From: Bradyrhizobium sp. Ghvi
Lineage (GTDB): Bacteria > Pseudomonadota > Alphaproteobacteria > Rhizobiales > Xanthobacteraceae
Length of the DNA stretch: 64,000 bases
Direction: 5' to 3'
Assembly (NCBI RefSeq): GCF_900115265.1
Contig: NZ_FOVU01000007.1
Span: 186,001 to 250,000, forward strand
The translations under genes were made by a program, and so were the position numbers. Of the stretch, positions 18,057-26,052 are shown in pieces (the stretch's first letter is position 1; every line of letters starts with the position of its first letter). A model generated the notes under the pieces. That model made no database searches and had not been told where the DNA came from. It was given only the letters and a program-made list of their open reading frames with translations.

Positions 18057-18998
18057 CTACGGCCCACCGCCGCCGAACGTATTGCAGGCTTGCAGCGAGC
18101 CCTGCTGATAGCCGGTCATGAACCATTGCTTGCGCTGCGCGGCCGAACCGTGGGTGAAGGAGTCGGGCACGACGCGCCCTGTGGCCTGACGCTGCAGCGT
18201 ATCGTCACCGATTGCGCTTGCCGTGCTCAGGGCGGCGTCGATGTCGCCGGTCTCAAGGAAGTTCGGACGTTTCTTCGCCTCGCGATTGACCCAGATGCCG
18301 GAGAGACAGTCGGCCTGCAATTCGACCTTCACCTGGAGCGCATTGGCCTCGGCCTTGCTCTGGGCCTGCTGCTGCAATCGCGTCACCTTCGGAATGATGC
18401 CGAGCAGGTTCTGGATATGATGGCCGGCCTCGTGCGCGATGATGTAGGCGGTCGTGAAGTTGCACGCCGATTTGCCGGAACAGCCATGGAAGCGCGTCTC
18501 GACCTCGCGGAAGAACGAGGTGTCGAGGAAGATGGTGCGGTCCGGCGGACAGTAGAACGGCCCCATCGCCGACTCGGCCCGGCCGCAGCGGCCACCATTG
18601 GTGACGTTGCGGAACAGCACGACCTTCGGGCCGGTGTAGGACTGGCCCGAGGCCTGGAAGATCTCGCTCCAGCGATCGTCGATCTCGCCGAGGATGCCCG
18701 AGATCATACTGCCCATTTCGTCGGTCGGCGCACCGCGCTTGGCCTGGGACGACGGGCGGTCGCTCTGGTAGCTCGGCGCCTGGCCGCCGGAGAGGATCTC
18801 GGCGCCGCCGATCAGGAGGCGTGGATCGATGCCGAAGGCATAGCCGATCAGGCCGAGCACGATGATGGTGCCGATGCCGAGCCCGCCGCCGCCCATCGGC
18901 AGGCCGAACCCGCCGCCTCCACCGCCGCCAAATCCTCCGCCGCCTTCGTCGCGACGATCCTCGATGTCGTCGCTGCGGCGGAAATCATCGTAGCGCAT
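18057..18998 (-). CDS. Neutral zinc metallopeptidase (YpfJ family)
   Basis: A 313-residue protein with a Gly-rich N-terminus, one membrane helix (GTIIVLGLIGYAFGI, about residues 43-57) and a periplasmic domain. The zinc motif HEAGH is at residues 189-193 (IAHEAGHHIQNLLG). Four Cys in the domain may form disulfides (RCGRAES, FYCPPD, GCSGKSAC). The physiological substrate is unknown. It is transcribed away from ccrM and shares the 400-base region between them. Confidence 0.9.
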   Translation of the reverse strand: MRYDDFRRSDDIEDRRDEGGGGFGGGGGGGFGLPMGGGGLGIGTIIVLGLIGYAFGIDPRLLIGGAEILSGGQAPSYQSDRPSSQAKRGAPTDEMGSMISGILGEIDDRWSEIFQASGQSYTGPKVVLFRNVTNGGRCGRAESAMGPFYCPPDRTIFLDTSFFREVETRFHGCSGKSACNFTTAYIIAHEAGHHIQNLLGIIPKVTRLQQQAQSKAEANALQVKVELQADCLSGIWVNREAKKRPNFLETGDIDAALSTASAIGDDTLQRQATGRVVPDSFTHGSAAQRKQWFMTGYQQGSLQACNTFGGGGP

Positions 18999-19401
18999 GG
19001 CGGGCTTCCCTCAAATCCTGATGGCGTCAATTGGGCGGCGCTGAAACGTTGGAGCTCAACGCGCCACATACGTAAAATTTCCGTTGCCTTTATCAATATC
19101 GTGGCCGGCAAAAATTGCCTAGTGCGACAGCGCGCCCGCATCAGCAATTTTTCCGAGGGCCATGCATTTTTTTCCGAGAGAAATTTGACCGCCGCCGGGC
19201 CGCCGCAATGCAGGGACGCGCGAAATACGCTGCAAAACACGGCGAATGCGAGCAATCACCGGCTCGCGCAACGCGATGAAAGTCTTGCTCACACAAGCGG
19301 CGGGTTAAGTCGATTTTTACTTTGCCGCTTCATTGTAACGGTCAGTCGGTTGTTTGGTCCCGCGTCGCCGACAGCGTCGCCTGAGTCAGAGTTCTTGAGT
19401 C
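18999..19401. promoter_or_regulatory. Divergent promoter region with GANTC and CtrA-like sites before ccrM
   Basis: The 400-base gap between the metallopeptidase and ccrM is AT-richer than its surroundings. GAGTC (GANTC, the CcrM target) occurs at 19383 and 19397, the second touching the start codon, and again at 19453 inside the gene. At 19305-19320, TTAA-N7-TTTAC resembles a degenerate CtrA box (TTAA-N7-TTAAC). In Caulobacter ccrM is CtrA-activated and its leader has GANTC sites; the same control here is inference. Confidence 0.5.
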
Positions 19402-20532
19402 ATGGTAGTGTCGCGTCGCGGGGCGTCTGCAAGGGCGCCCCGCACAAATTTTGAGTCTGCCTCGCACAGCATCATCGTCGGCGATTGCGTCGCCGAGATG
19501 TCGAAGCTGCAGCCCGGCAGCGTCGATCTGGTGTTTGCAGATCCGCCCTACAATCTCCAGCTCAAGGGCGATCTCAAGCGCCCCGATGAATCCCATGTCG
19601 ATGCCGTCAACGACGACTGGGACAAGTTCGATTCGTTTTCCGCCTATGACGATTTCACCCGCGCCTGGCTGCTGGCCGCGCGCCGCGCCATGAAGCCGTC
19701 GGCGACGATCTGGGTGATCGGCTCGTATCACAACATCTTCCGCGTCGGCGCGATCATGCAGGACCTCGGCTTCTGGCTCCTGAACGACATCGTCTGGCGC
19801 AAGACCAACCCGATGCCGAACTTCCGCGGCCGCCGCTTCACCAACGCGCACGAGACCATGATCTGGGCTGCGCGCGACGAGAAGGCCAAGGGCTACACCT
19901 TCAACTATGAGGCGCTGAAAGCCGCCAACGAGGACGTGCAGGCACGCTCGGACTGGCTGATCCCGCTCTGCACCGGCGAGGAGCGCCTCAAGGGCGCCGA
20001 CGGCAAGAAAGTGCATCCGACGCAGAAGCCGGAAGGGCTGCTCGCGCGCGTGCTGCTGTCGTCGTCCAAGCCCGGCGATCTCGTGATCGATCCCTTCAAC
20101 GGCACCGGCACCACCGGCGCCGTCGCCAAGCGTCTCGGCCGCTCCTATATCGGCTTCGAGCGCGACAAGACCTACGCCAAGGCGGCCGAAGCGCGCATCG
20201 CGGCGGTCGAGCCGTTGCCGGAAGAGAGCCTCGTCCCGTTCATGACCGCGCGCGAAGCGCCGCGAGTCGCGTTCTCCGAGCTGATCGAACGCGGCATGAT
20301 CATGCCCGGCACCAAACTGTTCGACGCCAAGAAGAAGTTGGGCGCGCTGGTCCGTGCCGACGGCGCCATCATGTTCGGCGACAAGGTCGGCTCGATCCAC
20401 CGCATCGGCGCGGTGGCGCAAGGCGCACAGGCCTGTAACGGCTGGACGTTCTGGCACGTCGAGACCAAGAAGGGCCTCAAGCTGATCGACGAGCTCCGCG
20501 CCGAGATCCGCGCCGGCATGGCGGCGGAATAG
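19402..20532 (+). CDS. ccrM: Cell cycle-regulated DNA adenine methyltransferase CcrM (GANTC)
   Basis: CcrM methylates adenine in GANTC late in the cell cycle of alphaproteobacteria. The N6-adenine motif DPPYNLQL is at residues 47-54 and the SAM-binding motif DPFNGTGTTGAVAKRLGRSYIG near residue 232, the beta-class order. The C-terminal 80 residues (from about TKLFDAKKKLGALVRADGAI) form the extra DNA-binding domain typical of CcrM, ending KLIDELRAEIRAGM. The length of 376 fits. GANTC sites sit at the start codon, which suits feedback by methylation. Confidence 0.95.
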   Translation: MVVSRRGASARAPRTNFESASHSIIVGDCVAEMSKLQPGSVDLVFADPPYNLQLKGDLKRPDESHVDAVNDDWDKFDSFSAYDDFTRAWLLAARRAMKPSATIWVIGSYHNIFRVGAIMQDLGFWLLNDIVWRKTNPMPNFRGRRFTNAHETMIWAARDEKAKGYTFNYEALKAANEDVQARSDWLIPLCTGEERLKGADGKKVHPTQKPEGLLARVLLSSSKPGDLVIDPFNGTGTTGAVAKRLGRSYIGFERDKTYAKAAEARIAAVEPLPEESLVPFMTAREAPRVAFSELIERGMIMPGTKLFDAKKKLGALVRADGAIMFGDKVGSIHRIGAVAQGAQACNGWTFWHVETKKGLKLIDELRAEIRAGMAAE

Positions 20533-20543
20533 CCGGCATCGGT

Positions 20544-20648
20544 GGTCATCCGGGGCTCGCGAAGCGAGAGCCCGGACTCCATGGGGCGGCAGAGTTCGTG
20601 GAGAAATGGATTCCGGGCTCGTGCTACGCACGCCCCGGAATGACAAGA
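20544..20648. repeat. Palindromic repeat of the GTCATTCCGGGGC family
   Basis: Starts GGTCATCCGGGGCTCGCGAA and ends GCACGCCCCGGAATGAC, with inner arms around ATTCCGGGCTCG. Other members lie at 36991, 37722 and 40968. It fills the first third of the 308-base gap between ccrM and the glutathione transferase; I saw nothing recognisable in the remainder beyond the latter's promoter. Confidence 0.75.
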
Positions 20649-20840
20649 GAGTTTGTCGGCGATGGCGGGCCTTACGACGACGGCCGGCCTTTGTTACGCC
20701 GGTTGATCTGCGCGGCGCGCAGATACCACACGGCAAACTCGACGGTTGCCCTTCCCGACAAAGTTCAGGCAAGAGAGGGTCCGCCGCGCAGCCAAGATGC
20801 CTGCGTCCGCTGTTGGCCACCAACATTCGGGAGATGCCAG

Positions 20841-21521
20841 ATGCTCAAATTCTATTTCAACGGATCGCCGAACCCGACCAAGGTCGCGCTCTTCCTCGAG
20901 GAAGCCGGCCTTCCTTACGAGGCGGTGAAGATCGACACCCGCAAGGGCGAGCAGTTCGCACCGGACTATCTGAAGATCAATCCGAACGCCAAGGTGCCGG
21001 CGATCGACGATGGCGGCACCATCGTGTTCGACAGCAACGCCATCCTGCTCTACCTCGCCGAGAAGACCGGCAAGTTTCTCCCCGCCAACCGCGCCGAGCT
21101 ACTGTCCTGGCTGATGTTCGTGGCATCGGGCGTCGGCCCGTATTCGGGTCAGGCCGTGCACTTCAAGCATTTTGCACCGAAGGACCAGAACCACGACTAC
21201 GCTCACAACCGCTACCAGTACGAGACGGATCGCCATTACAAAATTCTCGACGGTCACCTCAAAGATCGCCGCTACATGGTCGGCGACGCCTATTCGATCG
21301 TGGACATGGCGCTGTGGGGCTGGGCGCGAATGGTGCCGTTCAAGCTCGGCGACGACGCCTTTGCCCGCTACCCGAACGTCAAGCGTCTGGTGGACGAGAT
21401 CTCGGCGCGGCCGGCCGCCGCGCGCGCGATCGCGCTGAAGGACAAGTTCACCTTCAAGGCCGAGATGGACGACGAGGCGCGCGCCAACATGTTCAGACAC
21501 ATGACGACGAAAGTAGCCTGA
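20841..21521 (+). CDS. Glutathione S-transferase family protein
   Basis: A 226-residue GST-fold protein: thioredoxin-like N-terminus (MLKFYFNGSPNPTKVALFLE, then NPNAKVPAIDDGGTIVFDSNAILLYL) and an all-helical C-terminal domain. The PNPTKV segment stands where the catalytic Ser/Tyr/Cys lies. It probably conjugates or reduces small electrophiles with glutathione; the substrate is unknown. The ATG at 20841 is preceded by GGGAGATGCCAG; the frame is open upstream but lacks homology there. Confidence 0.9.
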   Translation: MLKFYFNGSPNPTKVALFLEEAGLPYEAVKIDTRKGEQFAPDYLKINPNAKVPAIDDGGTIVFDSNAILLYLAEKTGKFLPANRAELLSWLMFVASGVGPYSGQAVHFKHFAPKDQNHDYAHNRYQYETDRHYKILDGHLKDRRYMVGDAYSIVDMALWGWARMVPFKLGDDAFARYPNVKRLVDEISARPAAARAIALKDKFTFKAEMDDEARANMFRHMTTKVA

Positions 21522-21655
21522 TCGAATCCACGGCCTCGACGTTGGTGGTCGCTTCCTGCGAGGCGGAGGCGACTTCCGTCGACAGATCCTGGGCGCGTGT
21601 CGCGGTCGCGGTCAGCGAGCCGGCGGAGGCATCGAGCTCGCTCGATGCCGACCTT
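21522..21655 (-). pseudogene. Remnant of a methyl-accepting chemotaxis protein
   Basis: On the minus strand about 45 codons read SSELDASAGSLTATATRAQ and then DLSTEVASASQEATTNVEAV, the start of the signalling helix of Bradyrhizobium-type chemoreceptors. An in-frame TGA stands right upstream (higher coordinates), and the homology ends at the stop codon of the glutathione transferase gene. A complete receptor is over 500 residues, so only a fragment survives, with no start codon. Confidence 0.65.
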
Positions 21656-21780
21656 CAAATTGTTCGCGCGAGCTCTGCGAAGGACGCCTCAGGTGCTGCT
21701 GATTTTATCGGCGGCAATGCAAAATCTCGGCGCGAATCGCGCAGGGAGCTGCATGCGTTGGCGGGACGACGTCCGGTCCT

Positions 21781-22215
21781 CTAGCTCGCAGCCGTTTGCG
21801 GAAACACGCCGAGCGCCTTCTCGGTCAGCACCGAGTCGCAATACTCGCGGATCTCCTTGATCTTGCCGTTCTCGAACCGGAACACGAGACAGTAGTCGTT
21901 GTCGTAGCGCACGCCCGCAGGCGTGACGTTGTCGCCCTTGGCCTCCACCACGACGATGTCGCCATCGGCGATGAAGCGGTGAGCGACCGTGCGCGTCCGG
22001 TCACGAAGGCGGCTGCGCACGTAGCCGTGCAGATCGTTGAGGATCGCCTCCTTCCCTGCGAAGGTACGCGACCAGGAATACTGGCCGGTCACGACCCATC
22101 TGGCATCGTCGGCAAGGCTTGCGGTGAACAGGGAGCGGTCGCGCACCGCCGGATCGGGGCTGGCGGCGGCGGCGAAAATATCCTGCATCAGCTTCTTGTT
22201 GGCGCTCGTGCTCAT
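21781..22215 (-). CDS. NTF2-like (SnoaL) family protein
   Basis: A 144-residue cone-shaped-fold protein: helical start (MSTSANKKLMQDIFAAAAS), then DARWVVTGQYSWSRTFAGKEAIL and VVVEAKGDNVTPAGVRYDNDYCLVFRFENGKIKEIREYCDS, the standard strand order of the fold read in two parts. Members bind or transform small hydrophobic molecules. The ATG at 22215 has an AGGAG 8 bases upstream; a 20-residue longer start is worse. It is transcribed divergently from a LysR gene, which probably controls it. Confidence 0.85.
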   Translation of the reverse strand: MSTSANKKLMQDIFAAAASPDPAVRDRSLFTASLADDARWVVTGQYSWSRTFAGKEAILNDLHGYVRSRLRDRTRTVAHRFIADGDIVVVEAKGDNVTPAGVRYDNDYCLVFRFENGKIKEIREYCDSVLTEKALGVFPQTAAS

Positions 22216-22266
22216 GGCGGCATCTCCTGATAGTGGCAACGCCGAGACCATCGCCGCCCGATCGAA

Positions 22267-22288
22267 ATTCTTCAAATCGATAGAGAAT
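22267..22288. promoter_or_regulatory. LysR-type binding site candidate
   Basis: ATTCT-N12-AGAAT is an interrupted inverted repeat in the divergent region between the NTF2-like gene and the LysR gene, 19 bases before the regulator start. Its shape fits the T-N11-A class of LysR sites. Confidence 0.4.
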
Positions 22289-22306
22289 ATGATATCAATT
22301 CACCGC

Positions 22307-23230
22307 ATGAATTTGAATTCGCTCGACCTCAATCTATTGACCGCGCTCGACGCGCTGCTGCGCGAGGCCAATGTCAGCCGGGCCGCCATGCGCATCGGGT
22401 TGTCGCAACCGGCCGCGAGCCACGCGCTGCAACGCCTGCGCGACATCTTCGGTGATCCGTTGCTGGTGCGCACCGGCGCCCGGATGGAGCTGACGCCGCG
22501 AGCACAAGCGTTGCGCGCGCCGCTGGCGCAGGCACTCGACCAGGTGCGCGGGCTGTTCGTGCCGGACGAGTTCGATGCTGCACGCAGCGAGCGGGCATTC
22601 CGGTTGATGATGCCTGACCTCACTGTGGAGCTATTGATGCCACCCTTGATGGAAAAGGTGACGCGCCTTGCGCCCAGCGTTCGCATCGACGTGGTGCCGT
22701 GGCGGGGGCCGGCGATCTTCCACGCCGAGTTCGCCCGCACCATCGACCTCGTGATCTCGATCGGCAACGCCTTCAAGGGCTTTCACCGCCAGCTGCTCTA
22801 CACCGACAGCGACGCACTTGCGATCCGGCGCGGCCATCCGCTTGCACCGAAGCTGAAGCGGCGCGAGACGTTCCTCGCCGCGCGCCACGTCGGTGTGATC
22901 ATCCGCGGCAATGCTGAGGATCTGATCGACACCTGGCTCCGATCCAAGGGAATCGAGCGACACATCTCGCTGGTGGTGCCAAGCTATCTCGAGGCCCTGC
23001 ACGTCGCCGCCCGCACCGACCTCGTCGCCTTCGTACCGCGCCGGCTGATCGCGGCGCTGTCGAAGCAGCTCGGGCTCGTGACAGTGACGCCGCCGCTCGA
23101 CCCCGGCATCGACGAGCAGTTCATGTTCTACCCGACGCGGGCGCAGATGGACCCGGGCTCGATCTGGCTCAGGCGCCTGATGCTGGAGACGGGGCGGGAG
23201 TTGGAGCAAGTCAAGCGCAAGCTCTCGTAG
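22307..23230 (+). CDS. LysR family transcriptional regulator
   Basis: A 307-residue regulator. The N-terminal helix-turn-helix is LDLNLLTALDALLREANVSR followed by LSQPAASHALQRLRD, and the rest is a periplasmic-binding-like effector domain (RLMMPDLTVELLMPPLME onwards), as in NodD/SyrM-like subgroups. A second ATG 18 bases upstream is possible. By position it is likely to control the divergent NTF2-like gene; the inducer is unknown. Confidence 0.93.
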   Translation: MNLNSLDLNLLTALDALLREANVSRAAMRIGLSQPAASHALQRLRDIFGDPLLVRTGARMELTPRAQALRAPLAQALDQVRGLFVPDEFDAARSERAFRLMMPDLTVELLMPPLMEKVTRLAPSVRIDVVPWRGPAIFHAEFARTIDLVISIGNAFKGFHRQLLYTDSDALAIRRGHPLAPKLKRRETFLAARHVGVIIRGNAEDLIDTWLRSKGIERHISLVVPSYLEALHVAARTDLVAFVPRRLIAALSKQLGLVTVTPPLDPGIDEQFMFYPTRAQMDPGSIWLRRLMLETGRELEQVKRKLS

Positions 23231-23322
23231 GGTGGGCGTGGGTTAGCCGAAGGCGTAACCCACCACTTTGGTTTCCGCAGAAACAGACGAGGGGGGTTCC
23301 GCTGCGCTAGACCCACCCTACG
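23228..23322. repeat. Inverted repeat between LysR and GST genes
   Basis: GTAGGGTGGGC at the left end is mirrored by CCCACCCTACG at the right end, with an inner GTGGGTTAGCCGAAGGCGTAAC. The left edge includes the LysR stop codon. This type of element is common between genes in Bradyrhizobium. Confidence 0.75.
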
Positions 23323-23334
23323 AAGCAGGCGTCC

Positions 23335-23955
23335 TTACGCCTTCTGCGCGGCCATCACCTTTGCCACGGCGGGCCGGTCGGACATCCGCTTGAAATGATC
23401 GGCGATCTTCGGCGTGGCGTTGATGTCGACGCTGTCGCCTTCGAGCCAGGTCGAGAGCGTGTAGAGATAGGGATCGCAGATCGTGAACTGATCGCCCATC
23501 ACCCACGGCCCCTTGAACATTCTCTGTTCGATCAGCTTGAAGCAGGCGGCCATGGTCTTCGGCACCATCGCTTTCATGTCGGCGAACGAGCTCTCTTCCG
23601 TCGCCCAGCGCGCGCCGCGCATCTTGTGGGCATGGTTGATGTGCACGGTCGAGCAGAGATAGGAGTTGAACGACTGCACTTGCGCGAAGTCGAAGGCATC
23701 GTCGAGCGGCGCGAGCTTCGCCTTGGGGAAGACTTGCGCGAGGTAAGCCAGCATCGCCGGCGTCTCCGTCAGGACACCGCGATCGGTGATCAGGGCCGGC
23801 ACGCGACCCTTCGGGTTGATGGCGAGATATTCCGGGCTGTTCTGCTGGTTGTCCTTGAAGCTCAGCCGTTCGGCCGTGTAGTCGGCACCGGCCTCCTCCA
23901 GGGTGATGTAGGTGGCGAGCGCGCAGGTGCCGGTGGCGTAGTAGAGCTTGAGCAT
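23335..23955 (-). CDS. Glutathione S-transferase family protein
   Basis: A 206-residue GST with the N-terminal fold MLKLYYATGTCALATYITLE and NPKGRVPALITDRGVLTETPAMLAYL (read in two parts). The Cys in GTCALA matches the catalytic-site Cys of beta-class bacterial GSTs. The ATG at 23955 has GAGGTCC upstream. It faces the neighbouring FAD oxidoreductase gene divergently. It is only a distant relative of the GST at 20.8 kb. Confidence 0.92.
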   Translation of the reverse strand: MLKLYYATGTCALATYITLEEAGADYTAERLSFKDNQQNSPEYLAINPKGRVPALITDRGVLTETPAMLAYLAQVFPKAKLAPLDDAFDFAQVQSFNSYLCSTVHINHAHKMRGARWATEESSFADMKAMVPKTMAACFKLIEQRMFKGPWVMGDQFTICDPYLYTLSTWLEGDSVDINATPKIADHFKRMSDRPAVAKVMAAQKA

Positions 23956-24097
23956 GTCGGACCTCATTGGAAACCAGGAAATTAACGGCTGCCGGTCCCG
24001 GCGTCCATAGCACGGCTTTCTCAGTGTTGTTTACTCTTCGCAGTTGCCCACCGCTGCCCTGCCGTGCCAAGACGCCTGTAATTGGAGGGGCTTTGTC

Positions 24098-25402
24098 ATG
24101 ACGGTACTCATCGCCGGCGGCGGCATCGGTGGGCTGACGCTTGCGCTCAGCCTGCACCAAATCGGCGTTCCCGTAAAAGTGTTCGAAAGCGTTGCGGAAT
24201 TGAAGCCGCTCGGCGTCGGTATCAACGTGTTGCCGCATGCGGTGCGCGAGCTGATCGAGCTCGGGCTGCTGGAGAAGCTGGACGCCAGCGGCGTGCGCAC
24301 CCGCGAGCTCGCTTATTTCTCCAAGCATGGCAAGCCGATCTGGAGCGAGCCGCGCGGGCTGGACGCCGGCTACAAATGGCCGCAGTTCTCGATCCATCGC
24401 GGCACGCTGCAGCAGATCTTGCTCGACGCTGCGATCGAGCGGCTCGGCCGCGACAACATCCTCACCAGCCATCATCTGACCGGCTGGAGTGAGACGGCGG
24501 CCGGCGTCCGCGCCGACTTCATCGACAGGGCAACTGGCAAGGCCGCGGGGACCTTTGAAGGCGCGATCATGATCGCGGCCGACGGCATCCATTCCGCCGC
24601 GCGAGAAAAGCTCTATCCCAACGAGGGTCCCCCGATCTGGAACGGCCGCATCCTCTGGCGCGGCGTGACACCGGCAAAAGCCTTCCTCACCGGCCGCACT
24701 ATGATCATGGCCGGCCATGAGATCCTGAAATTCGTCTGCTATCCGATCTCGAAGGAGCCGGATGCGAACGGCAACCACCTCATCAACTGGGTCGCCGAGC
24801 GCCACATGCCGCCGACCTATCAATGGCGCCGCGAGGACTATAACCGCACCGCGAGGCTGGAAGAATTCTTGCCCTGGTTCGAGAGCTGGACATTCGACTG
24901 GCTCGACGTGCCCGGCCTGATCAGGAACTGCCCGCACGCCTATGAATATCCGCTGGTCGATCGCGATCCGGTGTCGCAATGGACCTTCGGCAAGGTCACG
25001 CTGATGGGAGACGCCGCGCACCCGATGTACCCGATCGGCTCGAACGGCGCTTCGCAGGCGATCCTCGATGCACGAACCATCACCCGCGAGATTCTGGCGC
25101 ACGGACCGACGCAAGCCGCTCTGCCCGCCTATGAAGCCGAGCGGCGTCCGGCGACCACGGACCTCGTCCTGCTCAACCGCAAGAACGGCCCGGAGCAAGT
25201 GATGCAGCTCGTCGAAGAGCGCGCGCCTGATGGTTACAAGGTCGTCACCGACGTGCTGTCGCAAAAGGAGCTGGAAGACATCGCCGCGAACTACAAGCGC
25301 GTGGCGGGCTTCCAGGTCGAGGCGCTGAATGCGAAGCCGCCGATCGTGAGCAAGGACGCGCGCGGGGGCGTGACGCTTTCGCTCAAAGCGGGATGCGCAT
25401 GA
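24098..25402 (+). CDS. FAD-dependent oxidoreductase (aromatic hydroxylase type)
   Basis: A 434-residue flavoprotein of the p-hydroxybenzoate hydroxylase class: MTVLIAGGGIGGLTLALSLHQ binds the ADP of FAD, and GDAAHPMYPIGSNGASQAIL is the second FAD motif. GGAGGGG precedes the ATG at 24098. The substrate is unknown. The last codons (GCGCATGA region) lie inside a dispersed repeat, so the native C-terminus may have been replaced by the repeat, which supplies the stop codon. Confidence 0.9.
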   Translation: MTVLIAGGGIGGLTLALSLHQIGVPVKVFESVAELKPLGVGINVLPHAVRELIELGLLEKLDASGVRTRELAYFSKHGKPIWSEPRGLDAGYKWPQFSIHRGTLQQILLDAAIERLGRDNILTSHHLTGWSETAAGVRADFIDRATGKAAGTFEGAIMIAADGIHSAAREKLYPNEGPPIWNGRILWRGVTPAKAFLTGRTMIMAGHEILKFVCYPISKEPDANGNHLINWVAERHMPPTYQWRREDYNRTARLEEFLPWFESWTFDWLDVPGLIRNCPHAYEYPLVDRDPVSQWTFGKVTLMGDAAHPMYPIGSNGASQAILDARTITREILAHGPTQAALPAYEAERRPATTDLVLLNRKNGPEQVMQLVEERAPDGYKVVTDVLSQKELEDIAANYKRVAGFQVEALNAKPPIVSKDARGGVTLSLKAGCA

Positions 25403-25564
25403 ATGCGCCCTCGCCCCTTGTGGGAGAGGGCAGCCCCGCTGGGAGAGGCATATACACTCGGGTGAGGGGTCTGTCTCCGCGCGGACCTCTCGTTATTTGA
25501 GTTCGCGGATAGAACCCCTCATCCGGCGCTTCGCGCCACCTTCTCCCACAAGGGGAGAAGGAAG
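25394..25564 (+). repeat. Three-copy intergenic element, copy 3
   Basis: Begins TGCGCATGAATGCGCCCTCG, matching copy 2 at 17125. It contains a CCCCTTGTGGGAGAGGG hairpin, a GAGGGGT segment and an end hairpin CTTCTCCCACAAGGGGAGAAG. Its first nine bases are the last codons of the FAD oxidoreductase gene. Confidence 0.85.
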
Positions 25565-25580
25565 AAAGCCCGTTGCGACA

Positions 25581-26000
25581 CTATCGCACCACCCTCGCCG
25601 CCTCCAGCAGCCGCTCGCTCGCGCTCGCCGTCGCCAGCACCGTGCCATCCTCGGCCGTCAGCTTCGCCTCGACGAACGCAATGGTCTTGCCGAGCTGCGT
25701 CACCTTCGCTTCGCCGACGATCGGCCCAGGCTTTGCGGGCGCCAGAAAGTTCACGGTCATGCTGATGGTGGTGGTGTAGAGCCGGCCCTCGCTCATGACC
25801 AGCACGGCCGGCCCCATGGTGTCGTCGAGCATTGCGGAGAGCATGCCGCCCTGGATGAATCCTGCGGGATTGCAGAACTCAGGCTTGCCTTCGAAGCCGA
25901 GCTTGATCCACCCATCTGCCGGACGGGCATCGAGCAGCCGCCATCCGAGCAACTCGGCACAGGGCGGTCTCTTGAAGTTGTCGAGCGCGGTCTTGATCAT
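25581..26000 (-). CDS. PaaI-family (hotdog fold) thioesterase
   Basis: A 139-residue single hotdog domain. The motif NPAGFIQGGMLSAMLDDTMG contains the family's catalytic-region Asn and the helix with Asp, and the later strands TISMTVNFLAPAKPG and VTQLGKTIAFVEAKL fit. It likely hydrolyses acyl-CoA thioesters, possibly of aryl acids. The start at 26000 is preferred to an upstream in-frame codon. It follows mutY on the same strand. Confidence 0.88.
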   Translation of the reverse strand: MIKTALDNFKRPPCAELLGWRLLDARPADGWIKLGFEGKPEFCNPAGFIQGGMLSAMLDDTMGPAVLVMSEGRLYTTTISMTVNFLAPAKPGPIVGEAKVTQLGKTIAFVEAKLTAEDGTVLATASASERLLEAARVVR

Positions 26001-26052
26001 CGGCAGCCTCCGTTCCGCACCTCGATAGCGCGACGCAGCTGCCAACGTGCTG

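Noticed and set aside
23318..25264. Minus-strand ORF of about 648 codons across GST and FAD oxidoreductase genes
   Set aside because: It runs antisense to the FAD oxidoreductase and out of frame through the GST gene; both of those have clear motifs.
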